Source: Scytonema sp. UIC 10036
GTDB taxonomy: Bacteria; Cyanobacteriota; Cyanobacteriia; Cyanobacteriales; Nostocaceae
DNA: 22,601 nt
Direction: 5' to 3'
Assembly: GCF_009725235.1 (NCBI RefSeq)
Contig: NZ_WJFC01000215.1
Location: 1 to 22,601 of the forward strand
Shown one piece after another: positions 1-7,787 of this stretch. Below the pieces are notes generated by a model. It made no database searches, was not told where the DNA came from, and was given only the letters and a program-made list of their open reading frames with translations. How positions within the stretch are numbered: position 1 is the first letter of the stretch; the number at the start of each line of letters is the position of its first letter. The translations under genes were made by a program, and so were the position numbers.

Positions 1-70
1 CTCTGCGCTCTCTGTGCCTCTGCGGTTTAAAAGTCATTTATTTAACCGCAGAGGCGCAGAGTACACAGAG
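1..70. repeat. Imperfect inverted repeat (intergenic palindrome)
   Basis: Two arms, about 1-30 and 41-70, face each other. The core CCTCTGCGGTTTAA at 17-30 is matched by the reverse complement of TTTAACCGCAGAGG at 41-54, and the outer parts pair with a few mismatches. A short AT-rich loop separates them. Palindromes of this kind with CTCTGCG/CGCAGAG ends are common between cyanobacterial genes. The left end may continue outside the window. Confidence 0.7.
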
Positions 71-576
71 GTAAGAGGTGAGATAGCATTGAGCACCTGA
101 AGTTTTTATCCACCTTGACAGGGTTAGTAGGGCATTGCCCACGAACAACAAATGGTGGGCTTTAGCTCTACCTACAAATTCGCGATCGCTTCGGCGCAAG
201 CTGTACCCAGCTTATCGCCCACAATAGAGTAATAAAAACCCCTCTTCCCTACCCCCTACCCCCTATTCTTCAGTAATTCTACGGCACAATTTCAAATAGC
301 TTCATGAGAAACTAAATGTAACAATCCCGAAAGCAAAAAAACTGTTAATTTTCTAAATTTTCCGGGAAATATATAAAGGTAATCACCTGACCAGCGATCG
401 GCGATCGGTGACCAGTTAATCTAAATACTTAAAAGTAAGGAATGGTAATTTGAATAATGAAACAAATTAGTTTTTGCAATCAACAAATTTAGGTGCATCT
501 ACAATATACGTCATCGGTCACTGGTCACCGAGCGCTGGTCACTGAAATAAATAGTTTTTAATGTGAGGAATGAACT
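71..576. other. Repeat-rich intergenic region upstream of pilQ
   Basis: No coding region is visible. The stretch holds a small palindrome GGGCATTGCCC (130-140) with a GTGGGC half-site downstream, a HIP1 octamer (182-189), three 7-bp units CCCTACC/CCCTACC/CCCTATT (247-267), and an element with inverted ends at 388-541 (separate entry). A possible -10 hexamer TACAAT lies at 500-505. The nearest -35-like TTGCAA (474-479) is 20 bp away, longer than the usual 17 bp, so the pilQ promoter remains uncertain. No other pil gene is seen directly upstream, so pilQ may have its own promoter here. Confidence 0.55.
388..541. repeat. Element with imperfect inverted ends just upstream of pilQ
   Basis: The left end (388-416) reads TGACCAGCG, an extra GATCGGC-like unit, then TCGGTGACCAGT. 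The right end (520-541), when reverse-complemented, reads TGACCAGCG then CTCGGTGACCAGT. The two ends are therefore inverted copies that differ by a 7-bp insertion. About 103 AT-rich bases lie between them. The same TGACCAG/CCAGTGA motif recurs at 20673-20707 and 21645-21666, so this belongs to a dispersed heptamer repeat family. The element ends about 35 bp before the pilQ start codon. Confidence 0.6.
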
Positions 577-3045
577 GTGAAACAGCTTCACGGTAATGGT
601 TTAGCATTTGGTGTTGCCGCAATTGTGATGGTGGCGGCTCAGCCAGTAATGGCACAAGTTACTCAAATTACTGGAGTCAAACTAAGTCCTGCTGACGGCG
701 GAGTGAATGTTGTTTTAACAACTTCCTCAGGCTCTCGCCCACAGGTTTTTACAACACAAAGGGGTAATACCCTCGTAGCAGATATTATTAATACTCAACT
801 GCGTTTATCTAAAGGTAATAGCTTTCGCCAAGACAATCCTGCACCGGGAATTGCTTCAGTTGCTATTAATCAGCTTGATGCCAATAGCATTCGGGTGATT
901 GTCACAGGGAGTAAAGGCGCTCCCACCAGCCAACCTGTGGTGAGAAAGCAAGACAAAATAACCCTCAGCTTTACACCATCTGATGGAACGCAGGCCCAGG
1001 CTCCCCAATCTGCGCCTGCACAGACAGCAAGCAAGACGCCAAATGAACAAGCGGCGACTCCTATTTCAGTTCCACCCAGCCAAAATCAGCAGCCAGAGGT
1101 TTTGGTTCCCAACCCAAAAGTGACTGTGAATGGCACACCAGCACCAGCATCTGGAGTCGATCCAAGTCTGAATCAAGCTCCTCCTTTCTTACCAAGAGCC
1201 GTTGCGCCACCAGTTGGAGATATTGCGATATCAAACATGGATGCTTCTCCAAGCGTCGTTGATTTAGGAACGCAAGAACGGGTCCCTCGTCTGGTGTTGA
1301 GGGATGCTCCTGTACGTGAAGTGTTGTCTCTACTTGCTCGTGCTGCCGGTCTTAACTTAGCTTTTGCGGGAAATGCAGCTGGAGGACAAGGACAACAAGG
1401 AGGAGGTCAAGGTGGGGGAAGTGAAGGACCTACAATTTCCTTAGATATAGAAAATGAGCCAGTGCAAGATGTGTTTAACTATGTCTTGCGCTTGAGTGGT
1501 TTGGAAGCAAATCGCAGTGGACGTACAGTTTTTGTCGGTTCTAAATTGCCGAATGCCACCCGTGATATTGTGATGCGAAATATTCGTCTCAATCAAGTCA
1601 AAGTGGATACTGCTTTGAGTTTTTTGGTTGCTTTAGGAGCAGAAAGTGCAATTACTCGCGAACGATTGGTCACTAGTGTGAATGCTGTTCCTGTTGGTGG
1701 CGCAGCCAATTCTGCAGTGACTCAAAGCCAGACTACGACAGAACTGAGAGTGGAGACTTTGCGGACTGAGTTTCAAGATTCAACACCTTTATTGCGGGGT
1801 TTGCAGGCGTCAGGCGACCAACGCACTAATTCAATTACCTTAATTGGATCTCCCAAGCTGATTGATGTTGCAATGGCTCAGCTGACTCAGCTGGATGTTC
1901 GCCGCCGTCAAGTAGCAGTCAATGTTAAGGTTATTGATGTTAACCTCTTGGGAACTCACGATTTTAACAGTAGTTTCTCCTTTGGAATTGGCAATAACTT
2001 TTTTGTCAATGATGGTGGTGCAGCAGCACTGAATTTTGGCGGTTCCAGACCTGCGACTAGTGGCGAAGTAGCAAATAGTGTCACTAGTACTCCTGTTATT
2101 GAAAACCCAATTAAAGGTACACCTTTCCTCGATCCGAACAATCAGCTGGTGATTCCTGGAGGAGGTTCGGGTACAACAATTATCAACCAGTCGCCAAATC
2201 CAGTCAGAATAGGTGGAGTGACTGTCCAACCAGGCACTTCTCAACAATTGGCGAACAGAGATGCCACAACTTATCAACCAATTTCACCAATTTCTAATGA
2301 CCCCACAAAACCTGGTCTTACAGAAATTACACGGGGTACGAATGATGTAATCACTATAGATGCAGATGGTAAGATAAGTGTCTCACCAGGTACTAATGGT
2401 ACAGTCACATCTGCTCTCCCGTCTTTGTTCCAATTCCCAAAACGCTTGCTAGCTAGTTTGCAGGCTCAAGTCACTAACGGTAATGCTAAGATTCTGACTG
2501 ACCCGACTCTCACCGTGCAAGAAGGAGAAGAGGCTGTTGTGAGTTTGACATCACAAGTCTATGGAGGTATCAGATTAACAGCAACTACTAGGGAACCAAT
2601 TATTAAGGATGCGGGTTTAACCCTTTCAGTGAAAGTTGACAAGATAGATGATAACGGTTTTGTTGCACTCTCTGTTGCACCTACTGTGTCTGCACCAAAC
2701 GGAACAACATCAAGCCCTGATGGTGTAATTACGTTGTTATCACAAAGAAGTTTGAGATCGGGCGCTATCCGTCTGCGAGATGGTCAGACACTAATCTTGT
2801 CAGGGATTATTCAAGAATCAGATCGAGTCACGGTATCTAAAGTTCCTATCTTGGGTGACATTCCCCTCCTTGGCTCGTTGTTTAGAAAGACCAACAAAGT
2901 TAACCAGCGTAATGAGGTGATTGTGTTGCTCACACCCCAAGTGATGGATGACTCAGAGCGATCTTCTTATGGTTATGAATACACTCCCAGTCCAGAGGTT
3001 CGGCGAATTCTTGAGCGTCGGGGTTTACAAACACCTAAAAAGTGA
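577..3045 (+). CDS. pilQ: Type IV pilus secretin PilQ
   Basis: PilQ forms the outer-membrane ring through which the type IV pilus leaves the cell, and is required for twitching or gliding and for DNA uptake. The 822-residue protein has a signal peptide (about 1-26, cleavage after VMA), an AMIN domain (about 28-130, cell-wall/periplasmic anchoring), and a Pro/Gln-rich linker. A secretin N-domain follows near 235-330 and carries a Gly/Gln-rich insertion. The C-terminal secretin domain runs from about 620 to 800, with the signature VPILGDIPLLGSLF at about 756-769. Length and order match cyanobacterial PilQ. The start is a GTG preceded by GAGG at 565-568. It is convergent with the pseudopilin gene at 3183-3806. 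pilM, pilN and pilO, which usually precede pilQ, are not within 576 bp upstream. Confidence 0.95.
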   Translation: MKQLHGNGLAFGVAAIVMVAAQPVMAQVTQITGVKLSPADGGVNVVLTTSSGSRPQVFTTQRGNTLVADIINTQLRLSKGNSFRQDNPAPGIASVAINQLDANSIRVIVTGSKGAPTSQPVVRKQDKITLSFTPSDGTQAQAPQSAPAQTASKTPNEQAATPISVPPSQNQQPEVLVPNPKVTVNGTPAPASGVDPSLNQAPPFLPRAVAPPVGDIAISNMDASPSVVDLGTQERVPRLVLRDAPVREVLSLLARAAGLNLAFAGNAAGGQGQQGGGQGGGSEGPTISLDIENEPVQDVFNYVLRLSGLEANRSGRTVFVGSKLPNATRDIVMRNIRLNQVKVDTALSFLVALGAESAITRERLVTSVNAVPVGGAANSAVTQSQTTTELRVETLRTEFQDSTPLLRGLQASGDQRTNSITLIGSPKLIDVAMAQLTQLDVRRRQVAVNVKVIDVNLLGTHDFNSSFSFGIGNNFFVNDGGAAALNFGGSRPATSGEVANSVTSTPVIENPIKGTPFLDPNNQLVIPGGGSGTTIINQSPNPVRIGGVTVQPGTSQQLANRDATTYQPISPISNDPTKPGLTEITRGTNDVITIDADGKISVSPGTNGTVTSALPSLFQFPKRLLASLQAQVTNGNAKILTDPTLTVQEGEEAVVSLTSQVYGGIRLTATTREPIIKDAGLTLSVKVDKIDDNGFVALSVAPTVSAPNGTTSSPDGVITLLSQRSLRSGAIRLRDGQTLILSGIIQESDRVTVSKVPILGDIPLLGSLFRKTNKVNQRNEVIVLLTPQVMDDSERSSYGYEYTPSPEVRRILERRGLQTPKK

Positions 3046-3093
3046 AGGATGAGGTGACATTACTGTTTAGGAAGCGGTTATGGGTAACCATTT

Positions 3094-3135
3094 CACAAGT
3101 GTAGAGAAGTTGTGTGCTACCTCTTTACACTTGTG
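3094..3135. terminator. Stem-loop between convergent pilQ and pseudopilin genes
   Basis: CACAAGTGTAGAGA (3094-3107) pairs with TCTTTACACTTGTG (3122-3135): 14 bp with one G-T wobble and a 14-nt loop. It lies 49 bp after the pilQ stop and 48 bp from the stop of the facing gene, where a shared terminator is expected. Neither side has a good T-run, so it may stop transcription weakly, protect the 3' end, or be a repeat. A smaller hairpin, GGTTA/TAACC, sits at 3077-3090. Confidence 0.45.
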
Positions 3136-3182
3136 ACAACTAATAATTAGAAATATTTGGGAATATTATCTGGAAAATGAAA

Positions 3183-3806
3183 TTAATAGCAATATTTGCC
3201 GTTGTCGTTAGCCTTATCGTGCTCTTTCCCCGTCCGCATGGCACCTAATATTGTAGAGATGTAAACGCAACGTTTGGCTTTCCCACCATTTTTACTAGAG
3301 AAAGTTATTTGTCCTAATGTTCTCAGCGATGTTTGAGTGCATTCATCTCCAACTTGATATATTGGACAACCTTGATAGTTGAATAGGACTCGCCAAGCTT
3401 GGGTTGAAGTGTCTTGTGGTAACGTTGTTTCGGATTTTCCTTTATTATTTTTTATCGTATCAATACGAATATTTATATCTAAGTTGTGCCATAAATTATC
3501 GTTGACACTAATGGCATATGGGAGAAATTTGTCAGCTTGGGCTTGATGAACTGTCCATTGCACAATACCATTATTGTCACGAAAACTGACTTGCCAAGTT
3601 AACTTGTTCTTTGTAGCTAGACTTTGTGCTTGGCGCATGGCTTGGTAGGCTTCGCCTTGGGCAGTTTTAAGCCGTTGAATGTCAACAAAGGCTAGCCAAC
3701 TGGGAACTGCGATCGCAGCTAGTAGACTAATTATTAAAACAATGACAACAATCTCTAACATTGTGAAGCCACTGTTAGAGCAATTTTTGAAACGCTGTGC
3801 CTGCAT
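3183..3806 (-). CDS. GspH-type pseudopilin, HpsD-like paralogue
   Basis: The 207-residue protein has a classic type III prepilin start: a 13-residue leader ending SG, then FTMLEIVVIVLII. The predicted PilD cleavage is after Gly13, with Glu at +5 of the mature protein (Glu18), and a membrane helix covers about 14-37. The body resembles the HpsD candidate at 7788-8486: SWLAFV near the helix end, VSFR(D/N)(D/N)NGI in the middle, GQITF, and a C-terminal KRCV(Y/I)xxT(I/L)LG(A/G)MRTGK motif. Family knowledge places it among minor pseudopilins of type II/IV-like machines. It closes the hps-strand gene run, 580 bp after the frameshifted glycosyltransferase, so it may have its own promoter. The ribosome site is weak. 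Confidence 0.85.
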   Translation of the reverse strand: MQAQRFKNCSNSGFTMLEIVVIVLIISLLAAIAVPSWLAFVDIQRLKTAQGEAYQAMRQAQSLATKNKLTWQVSFRDNNGIVQWTVHQAQADKFLPYAISVNDNLWHNLDINIRIDTIKNNKGKSETTLPQDTSTQAWRVLFNYQGCPIYQVGDECTQTSLRTLGQITFSSKNGGKAKRCVYISTILGAMRTGKEHDKANDNGKYCY

Positions 3807-3982
3807 TAATTTGGATATGAAAAAATTACCGGAAGTACCTATTCGTACTTACTGGTATATTTTTTTGTTTCCGGATAATCAGTACAGATTTTTCTGTGGG
3901 TTAAGGCAAAACTCCTTCTACCCAAAAATATCCGGCAATGGTTTAAAATAATGTAGTGTAGTGTTTTAAGATAAATTACAAT

Positions 3983-4276
3983 ATGAAGTTAAAAGAAGTT
4001 CTTCAATAAAAACGAGAAGAAATTATCAGTATTGCCGCTAAACATGGGGCTTATAATGTCCTGATTTTTGGAAGTGTAGCTAGGGACGAAGAAACAGATA
4101 CAAGTGATATTGATTTTTTGATTGATTACGATATGAGTCGAATTACAGCTTGGTTTCCTATTGGGTTAATTCAGGATTTTGAAAGTTTTTTGAATCGTAA
4201 AGTTGATGTAGTGACTACTAATTATTTATATTGTTTAATTCAAGATAAAATCTTTAAGGAGGCTATTCCTTTATGA
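3983..4276 (+). pseudogene. MNT-type nucleotidyltransferase (antitoxin) with early stop
   Basis: The reading frame starts at ATG 3983, hits TAA at 4007-4009 (codon 9), then stays open for 89 more codons to TGA at 4274-4276. The downstream part encodes a minimal nucleotidyltransferase, with GSVARDEETDTSDIDFLI carrying the GSx(9-10)DxD catalytic signature and ending KVDVVT...KIFKEAIPL. Changing the TAA to CAA would restore a 97-residue protein of normal MNT length. The next frame begins at an ATGA overlap, as in MNT/HEPN toxin-antitoxin pairs. No good start exists after the stop codon, so the protein is probably not made. A sequencing error is possible, but the neighbouring toxin is also destroyed. 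Confidence 0.8.
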
Positions 4277-4332
4277 AAGATGGTTGTGTTTATCTGATTC
4301 ACATTCGTGATTGTCTTGCTAGTGGGATTTAG
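4273..4332 (+). pseudogene. Truncated HEPN-family toxin remnant
   Basis: The frame overlaps the MNT stop (ATGA) and encodes only 19 residues, MKDGCVYLIHIRDCLASGI, before TAG at 4330-4332. The motif YLIHIRDCL is typical of the first helix of HEPN (DUF86) toxins, which normally run to about 110 residues. The match ends at about 4320, almost exactly where the palindromic repeat at 4328-4353 starts. The rest of the toxin is absent, and the next gene on the other strand ends at 4387. This is the dead partner of the MNT remnant. Confidence 0.7.
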
Positions 4333-4353
4333 CGCTAAAGCGCAACTACAAAC
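4328..4353. repeat. 26-bp dispersed palindromic repeat, copy 1
   Basis: The sequence TTTAGCGCTAAAGCGCAACTACAAAC is identical at 4328-4353 and 16225-16250. It contains the nested palindromes TTTAGCGCTAAA and GCGCTAAAGCGC. A longer, diverged copy with both ends lies at 19286-19326. This copy sits at the break point of the HEPN remnant. Confidence 0.75.
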
Positions 4354-4386
4354 AAAAAAAACCGTAGAATTTGTTACAGTTACTTA

Positions 4387-5356
4387 TTAAGTAGTTTGTC
4401 TCTTTATACCTCTTAATACTACTGTAGATAAAGATGCTGGTAAGAGAATAATTATTATAATTTTAAGCAACATTACTAACGTCATTTTGGCATACTTAAG
4501 CCTAGAGGAGTTATTAATAACATACTTCATTAAAAATATAGCTGCAGCTTTACCTTTATGTCGATTAAAAGGTTGTTCTAGGGCTTTACAACTAAGATAT
4601 TTATAGAGATTTGCTAGACTCTGTTTCCGAAGAGACTGTGCTGAAGCAGGACTATTGCTATAGGCTTTATTAAGCACTAACAAGCAGGCTTTTTCTTGTC
4701 TGGCAAGATTAGAGGAAAGTGAGTTACCGCTTTTACGGTATAAAATTTGTACTTTCGGTACAGCCACAAATTGGTAATCATGGGCTAATCGCAACCACAT
4801 ATCCCAATCTTGAGCAGCAGTTAGAGATTCGTCAAATCCACCTAATTTAATTAAAGCTTCTCTACGAATTAAGGGATTAGAACCACTCTCTAAAAAATTA
4901 ATCACTAACAGCTTTTCATAGACATGACTGTTTTCAGTGATGTGAGTTCCAGAAAGTAAAAATTTACTCTTTTCATCAATATAATCAGTCCAACTATAAG
5001 CAACCATTGCATCTTCATTTTCTTGCAAAGCTTGCAATTGCAGTTCTAGCTTGTCTGGTGTCCAGAGGTCATCTGCATCTAAAAAACTAATATAATCTCC
5101 AACTGCACGGTATAGCCCCCTATTACGGCTTACATTTGCACCAGCATTAGGATAAGAGAATACTTTTATTCGGTCATCTTTAACTTCTGAAATAAGAGCT
5201 AAAGTAGAATCTTGCGAACCATCATTGATGATAATAATTTCAAAATTATTAAAAGTTTGTTTTAAAATAGATTCAATAGTTTCTAGAATTGTTTTTGCAC
5301 TATTGTAAGCAGGTATTAATGACAGAGATTTTAGGTATGCTTTGAATATTATTCAT
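4387..5356 (-). pseudogene. Family 2 glycosyltransferase, broken by a 1-nt frameshift
   Basis: From ATG at 5356 the frame reads MNNIQSIPKISVI and then stops after 18 codons at 5300-5302. The next frame picks up exactly where the family continues: IPAYNSAKTI, NDGSQDST, PNAGANVSRNRG, FLDADDLW (DxD metal-binding motif), through to the stop at 4387. One extra A near 5315-5319 (ATTAATA where ATTATA is needed) explains the break; corrected, the protein is 322 residues of GT-A fold with a hydrophobic helix near the C-terminus. The downstream part has no ATG or GTG before residue ~107, so it is unlikely to be expressed intact. It follows two HpsE-like genes and may occupy the hpsF/hpsG position. It could be a genuine mutation or an assembly error. 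Confidence 0.85.
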
Positions 5357-5465
5357 ATTTAGGGCTTAAAATATTGATTAATAATTGCCTTATATAAGTT
5401 GTTAAAGTATAGAAAGGGCTGAGCATACAACTTAGATAAAATACAAATTCAAAATTTTCAATACA

Positions 5466-6338
5466 TCATTTTATATTGTCCCTTATATTTGATAAGTGAT
5501 GTAGTATTCTCCGCAAATTACCTAAAAATATCTTGATAAAGACTACAGGTTTTTCCCAATTATTTGTATTAATAAAACGTAACTGGCAAACACAAAGACC
5601 ACAACCACGAGCTAACGTGACTAAATAATTCCTTTCAAGCCGCCATTGTGGTATTTGATGATAAGTATGCATGGCTGGGTTGTACCAAATTTCCCACCCT
5701 GCTTTATGTAGGTGAAGCAATAATTCAAAATCATCACCTGCTAACTTTAATTTCCCCAGCCTTCCCTTAAAAATGAGTTCCATGGGAATACTTTTCTGCC
5801 AAGCTTCTTGACGAAAAACTAGTGCTGCACCAGGAGGAAGGCTTAAATTGTTTGGATCGTATAAATGTGGTTGTGAACCCCGTTCCCTAATAGCCAAAAA
5901 ACTTTTTATTCTTGCAAATTTTTCTGGAGGATCAATTTCAAAATCACCATGAATTTGACCTCCCCATGCACCAGCATGGGGGTGAGCTTTACCAAAAATG
6001 ACTGCTTCTTTTACCCAATCTGAGGTAGGAAGAATATCATCATCTATAAATCCAATCAGTTGTCCTTTGGCTTCGCAGATAGCTCGCAATCTTGCATAAG
6101 TAATACCTTGTTTCCTTTCCAGGAAGTACTTCAATGGAAAATCATGATTCCAGCTTTTTTGGTACTCTCGAATGACTTCTGCTGTCTTATCGCTACTATT
6201 ATTGTCAATGACGATAACTTCCCACTTGATGTTTTCTACTCCTGTTTGCGATTGCAAACGTTCCAGAACTTTCGGTAAGCGGTTTTCTCCATTGTATGTA
6301 GGAATTGCTACGGTAAAGTCTAAAGAAAAATTTTCCAT
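5466..6338 (-). CDS. Family 2 glycosyltransferase, HpsE-like paralogue
   Basis: This 290-residue GT-A enzyme has FTVAIPTYNGE (8-18), VIVIDNNSSD (41-50) and the metal-binding IDDDI (98-102). It also has the HpsE-typical stretches GGQIHGDFE, LPPGAALVFRQEAW and GWEIWYNPAMHTYHQIPQWRLERN. It closely resembles its upstream neighbour at 6320-7327 and overlaps its end by 19 nt, so the two are probably co-translated; GGA lies 5 nt before the ATG. It ends about 45 residues earlier than the neighbour and lacks the hydrophobic AACEMELL-type tail. It probably transfers a sugar during hormogonium polysaccharide synthesis at the cytoplasmic membrane; donor and acceptor cannot be read from the sequence. Confidence 0.88.
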   Translation of the reverse strand: MENFSLDFTVAIPTYNGENRLPKVLERLQSQTGVENIKWEVIVIDNNSSDKTAEVIREYQKSWNHDFPLKYFLERKQGITYARLRAICEAKGQLIGFIDDDILPTSDWVKEAVIFGKAHPHAGAWGGQIHGDFEIDPPEKFARIKSFLAIRERGSQPHLYDPNNLSLPPGAALVFRQEAWQKSIPMELIFKGRLGKLKLAGDDFELLLHLHKAGWEIWYNPAMHTYHQIPQWRLERNYLVTLARGCGLCVCQLRFINTNNWEKPVVFIKIFLGNLRRILHHLSNIRDNIK

Positions 6339-7327
6339 ATATTTCCAACACTCCTGGATGAACTAAAATAAGTATTAAAATGTTTAGTTTTCAACAGAAA
6401 GAAAGGGCTGATCAAACTGCTGACTAACAGTTCCATTTCACAGGCAGCAATTAAGTTACTTTGAACTGCGCCTCGGTATTTAACCAAGTGGGTAATGATT
6501 TTGCGTAAATCATTAACTAAGTATCCCACGCTTGCTAAAGGTCTTTTCCATGGTTGCGTTCTTAACATACGAAGGTGATGTTTACTCAAGCCAACACAGC
6601 GAAACAAACGAATTAAATATTCTTTTTGCAATCGCCATGCTGGAATTTGATGATAAATTTGCATTTCTGGGTTATACCAAATTTCCCAACCACTCAACTG
6701 AATATATAATACGGCTTCTAAATCTTCACTAGCTAACCCAGCTTCTTTACCCTTATTATTTAGCACGAGACGTTTGGGAACTGTTTTACACCAAGCTTCT
6801 TTTCGGACTACTAAGCCAGCACCAGGAGGTAAAACTTTCATATAAGGTTCGTAACGATGAGGTTTTATACCCCTCTCAATAATGGCTAAAAAACAAGCTA
6901 TTTTCTCAAAATTTTCTGGTGGTTCAACTTCAAAATCACCATGAATCTGGCTACCATAAGCTCCTGCTTTTGGGTTGTTTTGACCAAAAGCATAAGCGGA
7001 TGCTACCCAATCTAATGCTGGGTAATTGTCGTCATCAAGAAAACCTATTAAAGTACCTTGAGCTTCTTCAACTGCTCGTTGTCTAGCGTAAGCGGCTCCC
7101 TGTTGTGCTTCAAAGCAGTACTTGATAGGATACGAGCATTGCCAAGAAGCTTGATAATTTTTAACAACAGTAGCAGTATTATCAGTGCTGTTATTATCTA
7201 CAACTATAATTTCCCAAGATATATCCTCGGTATTGAGTTGATTTCTCAGTCGTTCTAATAGCTCGGGCAAACGACTTTCACCGTTATAAGTTGGAATAGC
7301 TACAGTAAACTCAAGGCACCCAGTCAT
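6320..7327 (-). CDS. hpsE: Hormogonium polysaccharide glycosyltransferase HpsE
   Basis: This 335-residue family 2 glycosyltransferase carries FTVAIPTYNGESRLPE (7-22), IIVVDNNSTDNT (40-51), the LDDDN metal site (97-101), GSQIHGDFEVEPPENF, LPPGAGLVVRKEAW and GWEIWYNPEMQIYHQIPAWRL. The C-terminal AACEMELLVSSLISPFFLLK is the hydrophobic tail I recall for HpsE. HpsE is needed for the motility polysaccharide of hormogonia in Nostoc punctiforme. AAGG lies 8 nt before the ATG. The last ~20 residues (after FLLK) look unrelated to the family and run into the next gene, so the stop may have drifted into the following start region. It lies 460 bp after hpsD, possibly with its own promoter. Confidence 0.9.
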   Translation of the reverse strand: MTGCLEFTVAIPTYNGESRLPELLERLRNQLNTEDISWEIIVVDNNSTDNTATVVKNYQASWQCSYPIKYCFEAQQGAAYARQRAVEEAQGTLIGFLDDDNYPALDWVASAYAFGQNNPKAGAYGSQIHGDFEVEPPENFEKIACFLAIIERGIKPHRYEPYMKVLPPGAGLVVRKEAWCKTVPKRLVLNNKGKEAGLASEDLEAVLYIQLSGWEIWYNPEMQIYHQIPAWRLQKEYLIRLFRCVGLSKHHLRMLRTQPWKRPLASVGYLVNDLRKIITHLVKYRGAVQSNLIAACEMELLVSSLISPFFLLKTKHFNTYFSSSRSVGNIWKIFL

Positions 7328-7787
7328 AGTTGAAACCTTAAAGTATTTCTATATCAATCGGGTAAGTACCATGTTGGCAAATACGTTAATTTACTTACAT
7401 ATAAGTAAAAGCAACAGCCCTACAGGTTTGAAGCTCAAATGTTACTAAGATCAGTAGATGGCAAAGTTTTTTAGAACTGCTGTCACATAGCCCATTTCAG
7501 CAACACACCCAAACATTAGGAAAGTACCTTTTAGCCAGCATTTCAGCCAATAGCGATCGCTGTTATATAGCGATCGCTCTTTAGAGAGAACTGTTGGGAT
7601 CCTGAAGAGCGAGGGCTAAAACCCTTATTTTTCCGTGAGGTTTCAAAAGTTTGCGATCTACTGAAGATGTTAGATACATATATAGAACCTAGAAACTGCA
7701 TCTCATATTTTAAGTTTGCGCTTAAGGTGCAGTTTCAGGTTCCGTATTTCTATTGAAAATTTTATATTTTTTTGCTAAAGCGGTTCT
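7328..7787. other. 460-bp hpsD-hpsE intergenic region
   Basis: No gene is visible. It contains two TAGCGATCGCT palindromes spaced 17 bp start to start (HIP1 at 7553-7560 and 7570-7577), a small GGG/CCC hairpin near 7613-7624, and the long stem-loop at 7685-7742. The gap breaks an otherwise tight gene run, so the glycosyltransferases may form a separate transcription unit. A TATATAA-like sequence on the minus strand near 7563-7570 could be part of a promoter, but no convincing -35 accompanies it. Confidence 0.5.
7685..7742 (-). terminator. Strong stem-loop downstream of hpsD
   Basis: GAACCTAGAAACTGCA (7685-7700) pairs with TGCAGTTTCAGGTTC (7728-7742): 15 bp with a single bulged A. An inner stem TTAAG/CTTAA (7710-7714 and 7721-7725) caps it. 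It begins 46 nt past the hpsD stop on the minus strand. No U-run follows, so factor-independent termination is doubtful. It may be a 3'-end stabiliser for hpsABCD mRNA, a processing site, or a repeat element. Confidence 0.5.

Noticed and set aside
182..189. GCGATCGC octamers (also 3709, 7553, 7570, 10119, 13586, 21206) as specific regulatory sites
   Set aside because: These are HIP1 sequences, abundant across cyanobacterial genomes; they support the taxonomy but not a local function.
1840..2277. Minus-strand frame of 145 codons inside pilQ
   Set aside because: It is the antisense shadow of the secretin gene, with composition unlike a protein (many Cys, Ser and Asn) and no ribosome site.
3679..3951. 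Plus-strand frame of 90 codons
   Set aside because: It overlaps the conserved prepilin N-terminus on the other strand and shows no family-like sequence.
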